NCBI RefSeq assembly: GCF_900156685.1
Contig: NZ_FTOJ01000012.1
Location: 29,597 to 93,596 of the forward strand
From: Chryseobacterium piscicola
GTDB taxonomy: Bacteria > Bacteroidota > Bacteroidia > Flavobacteriales > Weeksellaceae
DNA length: 64,000 nucleotides
Reading direction: 5' to 3'
In this document: piece after piece, positions 17,198 through 27,300 of the stretch
Numbering within the stretch: the first letter of the stretch is position 1
How the letters are laid out: each line of letters opens with the position of its first letter
Program-made: the position numbers and the translations under genes
The notes under the pieces: model-generated
The model's database searches: none
Told to the model about the DNA's origin: nothing
Seen by the model: the letters and a program-made list of their open reading frames with translations, nothing else

Positions 17198-17695
17198 CTA
17201 AACCTTCGCTCCCAATTCAATCACCTCCAAATCTTTTATTTCTTCCCCATCAATCACAAAGCGCATCATCGTCCTCATTTTGTGCCATCCTTGTTTCCCA
17301 CAAGCTCCGGGATTCAAATGTAAAAGATTGTTTTTCTGATCATACATCGCCTTCAAAATATGAGAATGCCCCGAAATAAATAGCTTTGGCGCTTTTGTAG
17401 AAATCTCTTTATTGGCTAATGGTGTATATTTTCCGGGATAGCCACCGATGTGAATCATTAGAACTTCCACTTTTTCACAGAAAAAACGATTCACTTCAGG
17501 AAATTCAGAACGAATTTTTGTTCCATCAATATTTCCCCAAACACCTTTTAGTGGTTTTATTTTTTCAAGTTGCTCAATGATTTCAAAGCTTCCGAAATCA
17601 CCGCAATGCCATATTTCATCAGCTTGTTTTGCGTAATCTAAAATTCTGTCATCTATATAAGAATGAGAATCGGAGAGGAGAAGAATCTTGGTCAT
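17198..17695 (-). CDS. YfcE-family metallophosphoesterase
   Basis: This protein of about 165 residues has the calcineurin-like metal ligands in order: LLSDSHSYIDD, WHCGDFGS, GVWGNIDGT and ISGHSHILK. GNID replaces the commoner GNCD. Relatives (YfcE, MJ0936) hydrolyse phosphodiesters, and the natural substrate is unknown. I start at the ATG at 17695 (MTKILLLSDSH). The longer frame to 17761 runs through a promoter element at 17713-17720 and encodes an unlikely Lys-rich leader. Confidence 0.9.
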   Translation of the reverse strand: MTKILLLSDSHSYIDDRILDYAKQADEIWHCGDFGSFEIIEQLEKIKPLKGVWGNIDGTKIRSEFPEVNRFFCEKVEVLMIHIGGYPGKYTPLANKEISTKAPKLFISGHSHILKAMYDQKNNLLHLNPGACGKQGWHKMRTMMRFVIDGEEIKDLEVIELGAKV

Positions 17696-17712
17696 TTGTA
17701 AATAATTCTTTG

Positions 17713-17720
17713 CAAAGATA
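17713..17720 (-). promoter_or_regulatory. -7 promoter element for the metallophosphoesterase
   Basis: TATCTTTG on the minus strand matches TAnnTTTG, 18 bases upstream of the chosen ATG, and sets the start. Confidence 0.55.
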
Positions 17721-17757
17721 GTCTTTAAAATATTTTTTTTCTTTTTTTGAAGTACAA

Positions 17758-18099
17758 TCAAAGCTTATATTTATGAATAATAATACTATCTTTTTTATGA
17801 ATACGAAATACCAGCTGACCTTTTTTTTTCACAATTGTATCTCCTATTTCTATTTCGTTTTTATATGAAGACCACCATCTGTTATGATGAATGTATTTAC
17901 AAGATTTTTTATTTTTTGGTTGATATCCTTGTGTTTTAAACCCATCTGAAGTGAACTTTGCAGATGGAATTTCAACAACTAGAATACACTCTTCCTCAGC
18001 AAGTCGATCAGCATTGCCTTCATGGTCAATTTTGTTTGCAATAATAAATACAACAAACAAAATAATGAAGCAAATTATCCAACCTTTATTTTCCTTCAT
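17758..18099 (-). CDS. Small membrane-anchored protein, function unknown
   Basis: This 113-residue protein has one N-terminal transmembrane helix (WIICFIILFVVFIIANK, residues 7-23) and a basic soluble part with a WWSSYKNEIEIGDTIVKKKG stretch that suggests a small beta domain. I know no family match. It stands alone between the phosphoesterase promoter and the divergent serine hydrolase. Confidence 0.7.
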   Translation of the reverse strand: MKENKGWIICFIILFVVFIIANKIDHEGNADRLAEEECILVVEIPSAKFTSDGFKTQGYQPKNKKSCKYIHHNRWWSSYKNEIEIGDTIVKKKGQLVFRIHKKDSIIIHKYKL

Positions 18100-18193
18100 G
18101 CTAGATTTATTTTAAATCTCAAGAATAGAATAAGAAAGAAAGAAATTATCGACTTCTGATTAGATCAAATTTACTCAATAATCCCGAATTGAT

Positions 18194-18201
18194 TAACTTT
18201 G
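18194..18201 (+). promoter_or_regulatory. -7 promoter element for the serine hydrolase
   Basis: TAACTTTG matches TAnnTTTG, 16 bases upstream of the ATG at 18218. Confidence 0.5.
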
Positions 18202-18217
18202 GAAAAATTAAAAAAAA

Positions 18218-19759
18218 ATGAAGCAAAAGCTATCTCTATTCTTTGTTCTCGTGTCTTTTATCTCGTTTGCGCAGGTTGAAGAAAAAAAACTGGATGATTT
18301 GATTCAGAATACTTTAACAACCTTCAATGTTCCCGGAATGTCGGTTGGTGTTATCAAAGACGGAAAAATCATTTATTCTAAAGGTTTTGGTGTTCGCTCA
18401 TTAACCTCAAAACAGCCGATGGATGATACTACTCTGGTGGGAATTGCTTCCAACTCAAAAGGGTTCACGTGTACCGCATTAGCGATTTTGGCAGACGAAG
18501 GAAAATTGGATTGGGACGATAAAGTGTCAAAATACATTCCTGAGTTTCAAATGTATGATCCTTATGTTTCTCAGAATGTAACGATCAAAGATTTGGTAAC
18601 GCATAGAGCCGGATTGGGGCTTGGACAAGGTGATTTGATGTTTTTTCCAGAAGGTGGAAATCTTACGGTAAACGATATTGTTCACAATGTGAGATATTTG
18701 AAACCCGAAAATCCTTTCAGAACGACTTTGGATTATAATAATGTGATGTTCATCGTTGCTGGTGAAATAATTCATCGTGTTTCTGGATTAAATTGGGCAG
18801 AATTTATCGAACAGAGAATCTTGAAACCAGTAGGAATGAATTCAAGTTTCGGAAGTTACAACCGAGCAAAAGCTGTTACCAATAAAATTGACGCTCATGC
18901 CCCTGCAGAAGGTAAAGTAATTGCCGTTCCACACGACTGGAACGAAACGGCCAACGCAGCGGGAGGAATTATGAGTAACATCATAGATATGACGACTTGG
19001 GCAGAATGTTTGATGAATAATTTCACGACTAAAGATGGTAAAAAATTGGTTTCTGATAAAAATATTATGCAGCTCTGGAATCTTCAGATTGCTAGTGGAG
19101 TAGCTCTGAAAAATCCTTATGACACTGGTTTTTATGGCTATGGATTAGGTTGGTTTTTGAGTGATGTGAAAGGTCACAAACAAGTACAACATACAGGTGG
19201 ATTAATCGGAACGGTTACCCAGTTTACATTAATCCCGGATATGAAATTAGGAATTGTGGTATTGACGAATCAACAATCTGGCGCAGCTTTCAATACGATT
19301 ACAAATACAGTGAAAGATTCCTATCTCGGTGTTGCAGATAAAAACTGGCTGAAAATATATGGTGACAGAATGAAAAAAATGGATGAAAATTTTGATAAGC
19401 AGAAGAAAGAAGTTTTTGCAAAATCTGATGCCTTTAAAAAAGACAAAAATCTGCAGCCTAAAGCAGAACAATTTGTCGGGAAATACAATGATTTGTGGTT
19501 TGGTGATGTAGAAATTGCTCAGCAAGGAAATACGTACAGAATTTCTTGCAAAAATTCTCCGAGGTTAAAAGGAGAGTTGCTGCCATATTCCAACAATACA
19601 TTTATAGTGAAATGGGATGATAGAAGTTATGATGCAGACGCATATATCATCTTTAATTATGACGAAAACGGAAAAGCAGAATCCGCAAAAATGAAAGCGA
19701 TTTCAGATATTACAGATTTTAGTTTTGATTTTGATGATCTGGATTTTAAACGAAAATAA
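18218..19759 (+). CDS. Exported serine hydrolase, beta-lactamase class C/PBP4* family
   Basis: This 513-residue protein has a signal peptide (LSLFFVLVSFISFAQ). The class C triad motifs are present: the SxxK box SNSK in VGIASNSKGFTCTAL near residue 80, a Tyr-x-Asn box LDYNNVMF near 170, and QHTGGLIGT near 327. The C-terminal part (about 400-505) looks like the DUF3471-type beta domain often attached to such hydrolases. Substrates may be D-Ala peptides, esters or D-amino-acid peptides. The name alone does not predict beta-lactam resistance. Confidence 0.92.
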   Translation: MKQKLSLFFVLVSFISFAQVEEKKLDDLIQNTLTTFNVPGMSVGVIKDGKIIYSKGFGVRSLTSKQPMDDTTLVGIASNSKGFTCTALAILADEGKLDWDDKVSKYIPEFQMYDPYVSQNVTIKDLVTHRAGLGLGQGDLMFFPEGGNLTVNDIVHNVRYLKPENPFRTTLDYNNVMFIVAGEIIHRVSGLNWAEFIEQRILKPVGMNSSFGSYNRAKAVTNKIDAHAPAEGKVIAVPHDWNETANAAGGIMSNIIDMTTWAECLMNNFTTKDGKKLVSDKNIMQLWNLQIASGVALKNPYDTGFYGYGLGWFLSDVKGHKQVQHTGGLIGTVTQFTLIPDMKLGIVVLTNQQSGAAFNTITNTVKDSYLGVADKNWLKIYGDRMKKMDENFDKQKKEVFAKSDAFKKDKNLQPKAEQFVGKYNDLWFGDVEIAQQGNTYRISCKNSPRLKGELLPYSNNTFIVKWDDRSYDADAYIIFNYDENGKAESAKMKAISDITDFSFDFDDLDFKRK

Positions 19760-19814
19760 TTTTCAGACCCAAAAATCTTCTTATCTTTAAAAAATAAATA
19801 TTTAAATTAAAATT

Positions 19815-20471
19815 ATGAAATCACTTGTTCTTGCACTTTTACTCATCATTTCAATCGGTAAATTTTCAGCACAAACTACCGAAGGACAAATTACCTACAA
19901 AATGGATTTCTCCAGCGACAACCCAGAAATGGCAGTGGCGCTTCCAATGATGCAGGGCTCTACCATGCAACTGTATTTTACAAAAGATAAATCTGCAGCT
20001 AATGTTGAAATGGGTAGCATTATGAAAATGAAAAGCGTGATGGATACCAAACTAGATAAAGGAATTATCTTAATCGACGTTATGGGACAACAAATTGCCA
20101 ATAATATTGAATCTATCTCTAAAACAAAAGTAGATACTGATAAAATAGGAAAGCCAGTGCTTACATCTGAAACAAAACAAATTTTGGGTTTCAACTGCAA
20201 AAAATATACAGTGAAAGACCCATCCGGTGAAGGTAATGACTCTGTTTTGTGGATTACAACTGACATTAAAACAACATTGGCAGGACAAAAACAATTCACC
20301 AACGGTCTTGAAGGCGTTCCTTTAGAATTTTCTACAATGCAGCAAGGAATGAATGTGCATTTCGAGGCAACCAACTTCATTAAAACACTAGATCATGAAG
20401 TATTTAGCACTAAAATACCTGAAGGATACAAAATAATGACAGAGGAAGAAATGAAAAGAATAGGAGCTTAA
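19815..20471 (+). CDS. Exported DUF4412-type protein
   Basis: This 218-residue protein has a signal peptide (SLVLALLLIISIGKFSAQ) and then a beta-rich domain with TEGQITYKMDF, an ETKQILGFNCKKYTVKD stretch and VLWITTDI. That pattern is typical of DUF4412 and GLPGLI-like proteins of Bacteroidota. No function is established. A near-consensus promoter (TATCTTTA) precedes it, so it is probably transcribed separately from the serine hydrolase 55 bases upstream. Confidence 0.8.
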   Translation: MKSLVLALLLIISIGKFSAQTTEGQITYKMDFSSDNPEMAVALPMMQGSTMQLYFTKDKSAANVEMGSIMKMKSVMDTKLDKGIILIDVMGQQIANNIESISKTKVDTDKIGKPVLTSETKQILGFNCKKYTVKDPSGEGNDSVLWITTDIKTTLAGQKQFTNGLEGVPLEFSTMQQGMNVHFEATNFIKTLDHEVFSTKIPEGYKIMTEEEMKRIGA

Positions 20472-20504
20472 TCTTTATTCCTTTTTAGGAAATAGAATAC
20501 AGTC

Positions 20505-20540
20505 AAAAAAAATACAATTCTCGGATTGTATTTTTTTTTA
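20505..20540 (+). terminator. Terminator after the DUF4412 gene
   Basis: AATACAAT/ATTGTATT with a TCTCGG loop is flanked by A's on the left and nine T's on the right. Confidence 0.75.
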
Positions 20541-20777
20541 TCTTTAAACCAAAGTTTTCGCTATGCAGTGAAGGCTGATTCTATATTTTTTTTCATTAGG
20601 AATTTACTATAAAATATTTAAAACATAATTTGAAAAAAAATTCAGATTTGTTTCATAATACAATGACCGTATTGTAAGATATCAGCAAAAAACTAAATGA
20701 TTTAGAGAAAATTTGCAATACAGATCAACTTCAAAAAACTTTTTAATTCCCTATCTTTAGCATCAAATTTTTCATTA
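20541..20777 (+). other. Upstream region of the GAF gene
   Basis: No gene is seen. It contains a short inverted repeat (TACAAT and ATTGTA around 20660-20677) and a near-consensus -7 element TATCTTTA at 20752-20759, followed by the GTG start at 20778. Confidence 0.4.
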
Positions 20778-23084
20778 GTGCCAGAATTTTTGCAGGAAGA
20801 CAGTCCGTTTCAGGTTTTTTTATCATTCAAAAAATATTTGGATGTATTAGAGCATATCCGCTACAACGACAGGCTAGAATATCGGGTAAACTATGCAGAA
20901 TCTGTCATACAAAGATTTAAAAAAATCCCTGAGCTTTGTGAAGGTTCTCAGGATTTTAGTTTACTTACAAAGCATAAAGAACTTATCAGTATGCTGTTGG
21001 CAGATTTGTTCCCAACGGGTCTTACGCACAATGAAATAAAAGCTGCAAGTATTCCATTTACAGATATTACATTTAATTATACAGAGAGATTCAGAAAAAT
21101 ACTTTCAGATGCGGGTCATAATTTTGTTTTAGAATTTCGGGATATGTCTAATGATGAAATGTACGTACTTTGTTGCTGCATTATCATTCAGGTTTACTTT
21201 AAAAAAGACGTGAAAATTACCATTCCGTTCTATTACGATATTCCAGACCAGCATGGTATTTTGAGACATTATAAAATTACAGTTAACTCAGATTTTTCTG
21301 AAATTGCGCCAATTAATAAAAACAAATTACCCAACGATAAGGAAATTGACGCTCTCCTCGAAAACCTTGATGACTTAAGCCTTTGGAAAAAACATTTCCC
21401 ACCACAATCTTGGACACTGAAGGGGTTTAATATATTTTCTCTTATTGATTGTACCACTGAAGTGGCCCTTTCTGATCTGAAGTCTACAATGATTCAAATT
21501 GATCCGGAAAACCCGCTTCCAAATGAAAATTTACAGGAAATATTTAAGTCTTACTTTGATGTTGCCCAGCTCAATTTCGGTTTGATGCTTATGGATCATC
21601 AACATCAGAAATTGGAGAAACTTCCCATCTATGAAAATGTTTTCAGCAATTATCTTCTAGATTTTTGGATAAATCTATACGATGAAAAGATGCAAAAAAC
21701 AGCTTTCCAAAATCTGAAATACAACCCGAAACCCATTGTGATTTCAGACGTTGATCATTTTGATGATGAGATTCAAAACGCTCCCAACTTTTCTGTACTG
21801 GCCAAAAACAACATCAAAAGTTTTATGGTTATCCCCATTGTACATGAAGGTGAAGTATTAGCTTTAATGGAGTTTACATCAGAGATTGCCAAAAGTTTTA
21901 ATGGTCTTAAATTAAAAAAATTAGATTCACTAAGTGATATTTTGGTTTTTTCACTCAATCGTTTCAAGCATGAAAGAGATAACCAGATTGAGGCTATCAT
22001 ACAGCGGGAATATACTACGATTCACAATTCTGTCATCTGGAAATTTAGAAATGAAGCCGAAAAATATTTCAATGCTTCACTTCAGCGCAAATTATACACT
22101 TTGAGGGAAATAAGTTTCAAAAATCTAAGCCCGCTTTTTGGGGTTTCAGACATTCGTTCTTCTTCAGACAAACGTTTTCAGTTGATGCTTGATGATCTCA
22201 ATGAGCAAATAGATTATCTGCATAAGCTTTTTTCCTCTTCAAATTTTCTGGAAAATGAAAAATATATTTTAGCACTGGATGTTTTCGAAAATGAACTCAA
22301 TCATGATTTTAAAGCAGACACCGAGCAAAGATTTCAGCGTCTTTTGAGAGAAGAAATTCACCCGTTACTTCAAGCAGAGCTAGAAATTCGTTCTACAGAA
22401 GCTATAAAAGATTATTTTTCTAGAGTTTATACTGTCAACAGTTTGTTTTATTCAAATAGACGAAATTTGGATGAATCTATCACGTTGATCAACCGTAAAA
22501 TCACAGATATTTTAGATGAAAGCCAGGCGGAAGCTCAAGAAATTTTTCCTCATTATTACGAGAGATTTAAATCTGATGGCGTAGAGCATAATCTATACAT
22601 TGGGCAAAACCTCAATCCTTCAATCCCATATACTTCAAAACATCTTAGCGAATTGCGTTACTGGCAACTGAAAACAATTTGCAAAATAGAGCATGAATTT
22701 GAAAATTTCACCAAAGAACTTCCAATTTCACTGGAAATTGCTTCCCTTATTTTTGTTTATAATGAAAGAATAGACATTCGCTTCCGAATGGATGAAAAAA
22801 GATTTGATGTAGACGGTGCTCATAATTCTTTCTACGAGATTATTAAAAAACGACTTGAGAAAGCCAAAATTAAAGATTCAGCCGAAAGAATTACCAGTCC
22901 CGGCAAAATCACCATAGTCTATTTCGGAATGGAAAACCAGAAAGAATATCTAGGTTATATTTCCAGACTTCAAAAAATGGGAATTCTTAAAAATAATGTA
23001 GAATTATTGAGGGTTGAGGATTTGCAGGGAGCTTCAGGGCTTTTGGCAATGCGTGTCTCTTTAGCTTTCAATTTTAAACTTTAA
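20778..23084 (+). CDS. Large GAF-domain protein, function unknown
   Basis: This 768-residue cytoplasmic protein starts at GTG with MPEFLQED; no in-frame ATG fits upstream. A GAF-like domain at about 265-395 is suggested by FSVLAKNNIKSFMVIPIVHEGEVLALMEF. The rest is long alpha-helical sequence with no kinase, cyclase or HTH motif that I can see, and the C-terminal part (about 660-768) is a mixed alpha/beta domain. Family members occur widely in Chryseobacterium-like genomes without known function. It lies beside the HD-Pycsar effector-like gene but is convergent with it, so any functional link is speculative. Confidence 0.8.
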   Translation: MPEFLQEDSPFQVFLSFKKYLDVLEHIRYNDRLEYRVNYAESVIQRFKKIPELCEGSQDFSLLTKHKELISMLLADLFPTGLTHNEIKAASIPFTDITFNYTERFRKILSDAGHNFVLEFRDMSNDEMYVLCCCIIIQVYFKKDVKITIPFYYDIPDQHGILRHYKITVNSDFSEIAPINKNKLPNDKEIDALLENLDDLSLWKKHFPPQSWTLKGFNIFSLIDCTTEVALSDLKSTMIQIDPENPLPNENLQEIFKSYFDVAQLNFGLMLMDHQHQKLEKLPIYENVFSNYLLDFWINLYDEKMQKTAFQNLKYNPKPIVISDVDHFDDEIQNAPNFSVLAKNNIKSFMVIPIVHEGEVLALMEFTSEIAKSFNGLKLKKLDSLSDILVFSLNRFKHERDNQIEAIIQREYTTIHNSVIWKFRNEAEKYFNASLQRKLYTLREISFKNLSPLFGVSDIRSSSDKRFQLMLDDLNEQIDYLHKLFSSSNFLENEKYILALDVFENELNHDFKADTEQRFQRLLREEIHPLLQAELEIRSTEAIKDYFSRVYTVNSLFYSNRRNLDESITLINRKITDILDESQAEAQEIFPHYYERFKSDGVEHNLYIGQNLNPSIPYTSKHLSELRYWQLKTICKIEHEFENFTKELPISLEIASLIFVYNERIDIRFRMDEKRFDVDGAHNSFYEIIKKRLEKAKIKDSAERITSPGKITIVYFGMENQKEYLGYISRLQKMGILKNNVELLRVEDLQGASGLLAMRVSLAFNFKL

Positions 23085-23200
23085 AGCCATTCCCATAAAA
23101 CGAATGAAAGAGCAATGTAAAAACATTTGGTAAAATTCTATGACCAAAAATCAGGCTATTTCAAGAAAGCTCCAGAAAGGGTGACGCAAGCCTAAACAAA

Positions 23201-24364
23201 TCAAAGACTCAAAAAAGCATACGCAAAAGACAGTACAGAAATAATAATTCCGGCCATAAAAATCTTGTAGGTAATTGAAAGAAGTTTGTATTTTCTATCC
23301 AAAACTTTACCCAAAAAATAAAGGTCTTTCATCATAGAATCATAAATGTATTCCCTGTCTTTAATTAAATCACGCATCGAATTTTGAAAATCTTCAAAAA
23401 GCATTTGATGAAAATTTCCAAAAAATAGCAGATTTACCTTTCTTTCGGAAATATCCTGTTTTGTGAAATTGGTTTTAGTGACATTTGGTTTTGTAGAAAG
23501 AATGGCAAAAATAATAGTCATTACACTAGACAGCAAAAGTAAAAACGTAGGAATAATAAGGTGTGTGTTTTTCGGAGTATCTAATTTCGGAACCAAAACA
23601 GAGAGACCAACCGAAATAATAATTGCATTTACAGAAAGTAAAATATTCGCTTTGCTGTCGGCAATATCGCTCAATCTTGTGTGATTATTTAAGGTGACTC
23701 TAAAAAGTGTATCTACGCTACGATCCGATTTTTCTTCTTTCTTTTCAGATTTTTCTTTTTTTGGTTTGTCTTCTTTTTCCAGTTTTTTCTCGATTTTTTT
23801 TACGTTTTTAAGCTTTAGCGGTTCCCAATTTTCTTTGGCATAATCGGTAAAATACTGGTGCTTATTCTTTAGAAAATCAAGATTCAATTCATTCCATTCA
23901 TCTGTTGAAAAGCATGGGCCACCTGTTAATTCCCATTCTTTTCGCAAAGCTTCCGCAGAATCATTGTAAAAAGGGCTTGCAAAATGACTGAAATCTGCAT
24001 CTTTCATGATCATTTCTAAAAAATCTTTCGGCTGATGGTATTTCTGGGTAGCAAGAATTAAACTTGAAACTTCTTCAATATATTCATCAGAAAAATTATC
24101 TTTTTTAAGAAAATCTTTCATCAAAACAGCTCCTCTTTCCTCGTGTCCTTCGGCATTACAGTCGGTAAACCCTACATCGTGAAACCATAGAGCAAGAATT
24201 ATTTTTTCTCTCTCAGTTTCTGAAATTTTACTATGTTTAATGATTTCTTCTCCTTTCTGCACAGCAAAAGAAGTGTGAATAAAATTATGGTAAAAGTAAA
24301 CCGAAGATAACTTATCTTTGAATAAGCTTTCTACGTGATTTTTAGCCTTATCTAAAATATTCAT
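23201..24364 (-). CDS. HD-domain protein fused to a Pycsar-type effector membrane domain (DUF5706-like)
   Basis: In this 387-residue protein, residues 1-170 form an HD phosphohydrolase-like domain with HNFIHT, LALWFHDVGFTD and EERGA. Residues about 190-215 are a Lys/Glu linker. Residues 217-387 resemble the Pycsar effector membrane domain: VTLNNHTRLSDIADSKANILLSV, then hydrophobic helices near 248-262, 272-292 and 365-385. In Pycsar defence such effectors respond to cCMP or cUMP made by an adjacent cyclase. No cyclase gene is in this window. The HD domain could degrade a nucleotide signal. Whether this protein takes part in defence is inference. Confidence 0.8.
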   Translation of the reverse strand: MNILDKAKNHVESLFKDKLSSVYFYHNFIHTSFAVQKGEEIIKHSKISETEREKIILALWFHDVGFTDCNAEGHEERGAVLMKDFLKKDNFSDEYIEEVSSLILATQKYHQPKDFLEMIMKDADFSHFASPFYNDSAEALRKEWELTGGPCFSTDEWNELNLDFLKNKHQYFTDYAKENWEPLKLKNVKKIEKKLEKEDKPKKEKSEKKEEKSDRSVDTLFRVTLNNHTRLSDIADSKANILLSVNAIIISVGLSVLVPKLDTPKNTHLIIPTFLLLLSSVMTIIFAILSTKPNVTKTNFTKQDISERKVNLLFFGNFHQMLFEDFQNSMRDLIKDREYIYDSMMKDLYFLGKVLDRKYKLLSITYKIFMAGIIISVLSFAYAFLSL

Positions 24365-24389
24365 TGCAGATTTTTCTTAATGTAAATGT

Positions 24390-27300
24390 ATGAATTTATC
24401 TTGTATTAAATCTCTTAAAAATAGCTCTGTCATTATGAGCTTTACTGTATCATCTTTGCTTTTTTATTCTTGTGCTACTTACAAAGTTCAAAAAGGAAAA
24501 GAGCTGCCGGAAATTCCTGTTTTGCAGGCAAAAAATAAAAATGATTTTAAGATTTTCCTCATTGGGGATGCAGGAAATGCCAATGAAAAACAGGCTCAGT
24601 ATACCCTAGATTTACTTAAAAACAAACTTGATTCAGCTGATGAAAATTCTGTGCTGATGTTTTTAGGTGACAATATCTATCCTCTCGGAATGCCGAAAAA
24701 AGATGACAAAGAATATGATTCGGCCAAAGTAAAATTGGAAAACCAATTAAAAATCACAAAAAATTTTAAAGGTAAAACAATTGTTATTCCAGGAAATCAT
24801 GATTGGTATCACGGTTTGGAAGGCTTAAAAGCTCAAGAGGAATTTGTAAAATCGTATCTAAAGGACAACAAATCTTTTCTGCCCAGAAATTCTTGTCCGA
24901 TTGATGATATTAATCTAAGTAAAGACATTAAACTCATTGTTTTAGATACAGAATGGGCTTTAATAAATTGGGACAACTATCCGGGAATTAATAAAAATTG
25001 CGATATTAAGACCAAAGAAGATTTTTATGCAGAGTTTAAAGATTTGATTACAAAAAATCAAGATAAAAGAATTATTGTTGCATTACATCATCCTATTATA
25101 AGTTCTGGCGTTCATGCGGGATTCAATTCTGCTAAATCTCATCTTTCTTCATTTCAAGGTAAGCTACCGGTTCCCGGTGTTGCTACACTCATTCACACAT
25201 TAAGAAGCTCGTCTGGTGCAAGCATGGAAGACTTTAGCAACAATCATTATGCTGAATTGGCCGGAAGAATAAAAAACATCGTTCAAGATAAAGAAAACGT
25301 GATTTTTGTTTCTGGGCACGATCATAATCTGCAATATCATTCAGAAAAAAACATCCAGCAAATCATCAGCGGAGCTGGCTCAAAAACTGATCCTGTTACG
25401 ATTACTTCAAAAGCAGATTTTTCTTATGGCGGAAGTGGTTTTGCTGTTTTGAATTTAAGAATAGATCAAAGCGCAGATGTAGAATATTTCTCAACAAAAA
25501 ATAATGACTTAAAAAATCTTACAAATATTCAGGTAAAAAATAGAACAAAAGAATTTGTTAATAATTTCCCATCTCATCTTTCATCTACTTTTACAAGTGC
25601 TGTTTATTCTGAAAAAATGACAACTAAAGGTGAATTCTACACATGGCTATGGGGAAATCATTACAGAAAATATTACGCAACCCCAATTACCAATAAAACT
25701 GCAGATTTATCTACTCTAAATGGCGGCTACACTCCTTTTCGTGAAGGTGGCGGAAATCAATCGAACAGTTTAAGGTTACAATCTAAAGACGGACAAGAAT
25801 TTGTAATGCGTGGTGTAAAGAAAAATGCCATCCGATTTTTAAATAATCAGGGATTTAAAAAAAATAGTTTCGGCTCTGAACTTTCCAATACTTTTCCTGA
25901 AAGATTTTTAATGGATTTTTATACAACGAGCCATCCTTTCACCTCATTTTCGGTGAATAATCTTGCAGATAAAATTGATCTGTTTCATAGTAATCCCCAA
26001 CTTTATTATGTTCCGAAACAAAGGCAATTAGGTCATTTTAACCAAAATTATGGTGATGAAATGTACATGATTGAAGAACGCTTTTCTTCTGACCCAAAAA
26101 CATTGGCTTCATTAGATAATGCTACTGATATTGTTTCTACCTCTGAGCTTATTAAAAACCTTCAGAAAAACAGCAATTATACTGTTGATCAGGATTTATA
26201 CATCAGAGCAAGGCTTTTTGATATGCTCATCGGCGACTGGGACAGGCATGAAGATCAATGGAAATGGGCAGCATATAAAAATGGCAAAAATACAGTATAC
26301 AAACCTATCCCGAGAGATCACGATCAGGCGTTCAGCAACTACGACGGCGCAGCTTTTAAACTGATTATGAATATCCCGATGATCCGTCACATGAAATCTT
26401 TTAAAGATGAAATAAAAAATGTGAAATGGATGAATATGGAACCCTATCCTTTAGATCTCATTATTCTGAAAGCAGCCAACGAAAAACAGTGGAACGAACA
26501 GGCAAAATATATTCAGGATAATATCAGCGATAGAGATATTAATGAAGCTTTCAAAAACCTGCCAAAAGAAGTGCAGGATGATACTATAGCAGATATCCAG
26601 AGAAAACTGAAAATCAGAAAACAAGATCTTGGAAAATATGCGAAGGATTATTATTTTAATTTAATTGAAAAAGTTCCTATAGCAGGTACCGTTAATAAAG
26701 ATAAGTTTGTGATTTTAAAAAATACAGACGGCCTGGTTAATGTAAAACAATACGAAATTGAAGACAAAAACCAGATCGAAAAATTGGTTTTCGAAAAAAC
26801 CTACAACGATACGGTAACTAAAGAAATCTGGGTGTACGGACTTGAAGAAGATGATATTTATGAAGTAGCCGGAAACGGGAATTCTAAAATCAACATTCGT
26901 TTGATTGGAGGTTATAACCACGATGTCTACAAAGTTGCCAACGGGAATAAAGTGAAAATATATGATTTCAAATCTCAAAAAAATACCTACGAAACCAAAG
27001 GAGCTTCAAAATATTTAACTAACGACTACCAGGCCAATACCTACAATTGGAAACACCCGAAATACAACTTTTTTGCAGGTTATCCGAATGCAGATTTCAA
27101 TCCAGATGATGGGTTAATATTGGGATTTGTAGCCAACTATACCGTTAATAATTTTATTCGTGATCCGTTTACCCAAAAGCATTCTTTGAGTGCCAATTTA
27201 TATACTGCCACCGGAGGTTTTAATTTGGGATATAAAGGGATATTCAAAAAAACAATTTTCGGATGGGATGCACAGGTTGATGCGCTTTTTACCACTCCAC

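Noticed and set aside
19895..20380. 161-codon antisense frame over the DUF4412 gene
   Set aside because: It lies wholly opposite a gene with signal peptide, promoter and terminator. It has no promoter of its own and is biased in composition as a shadow.
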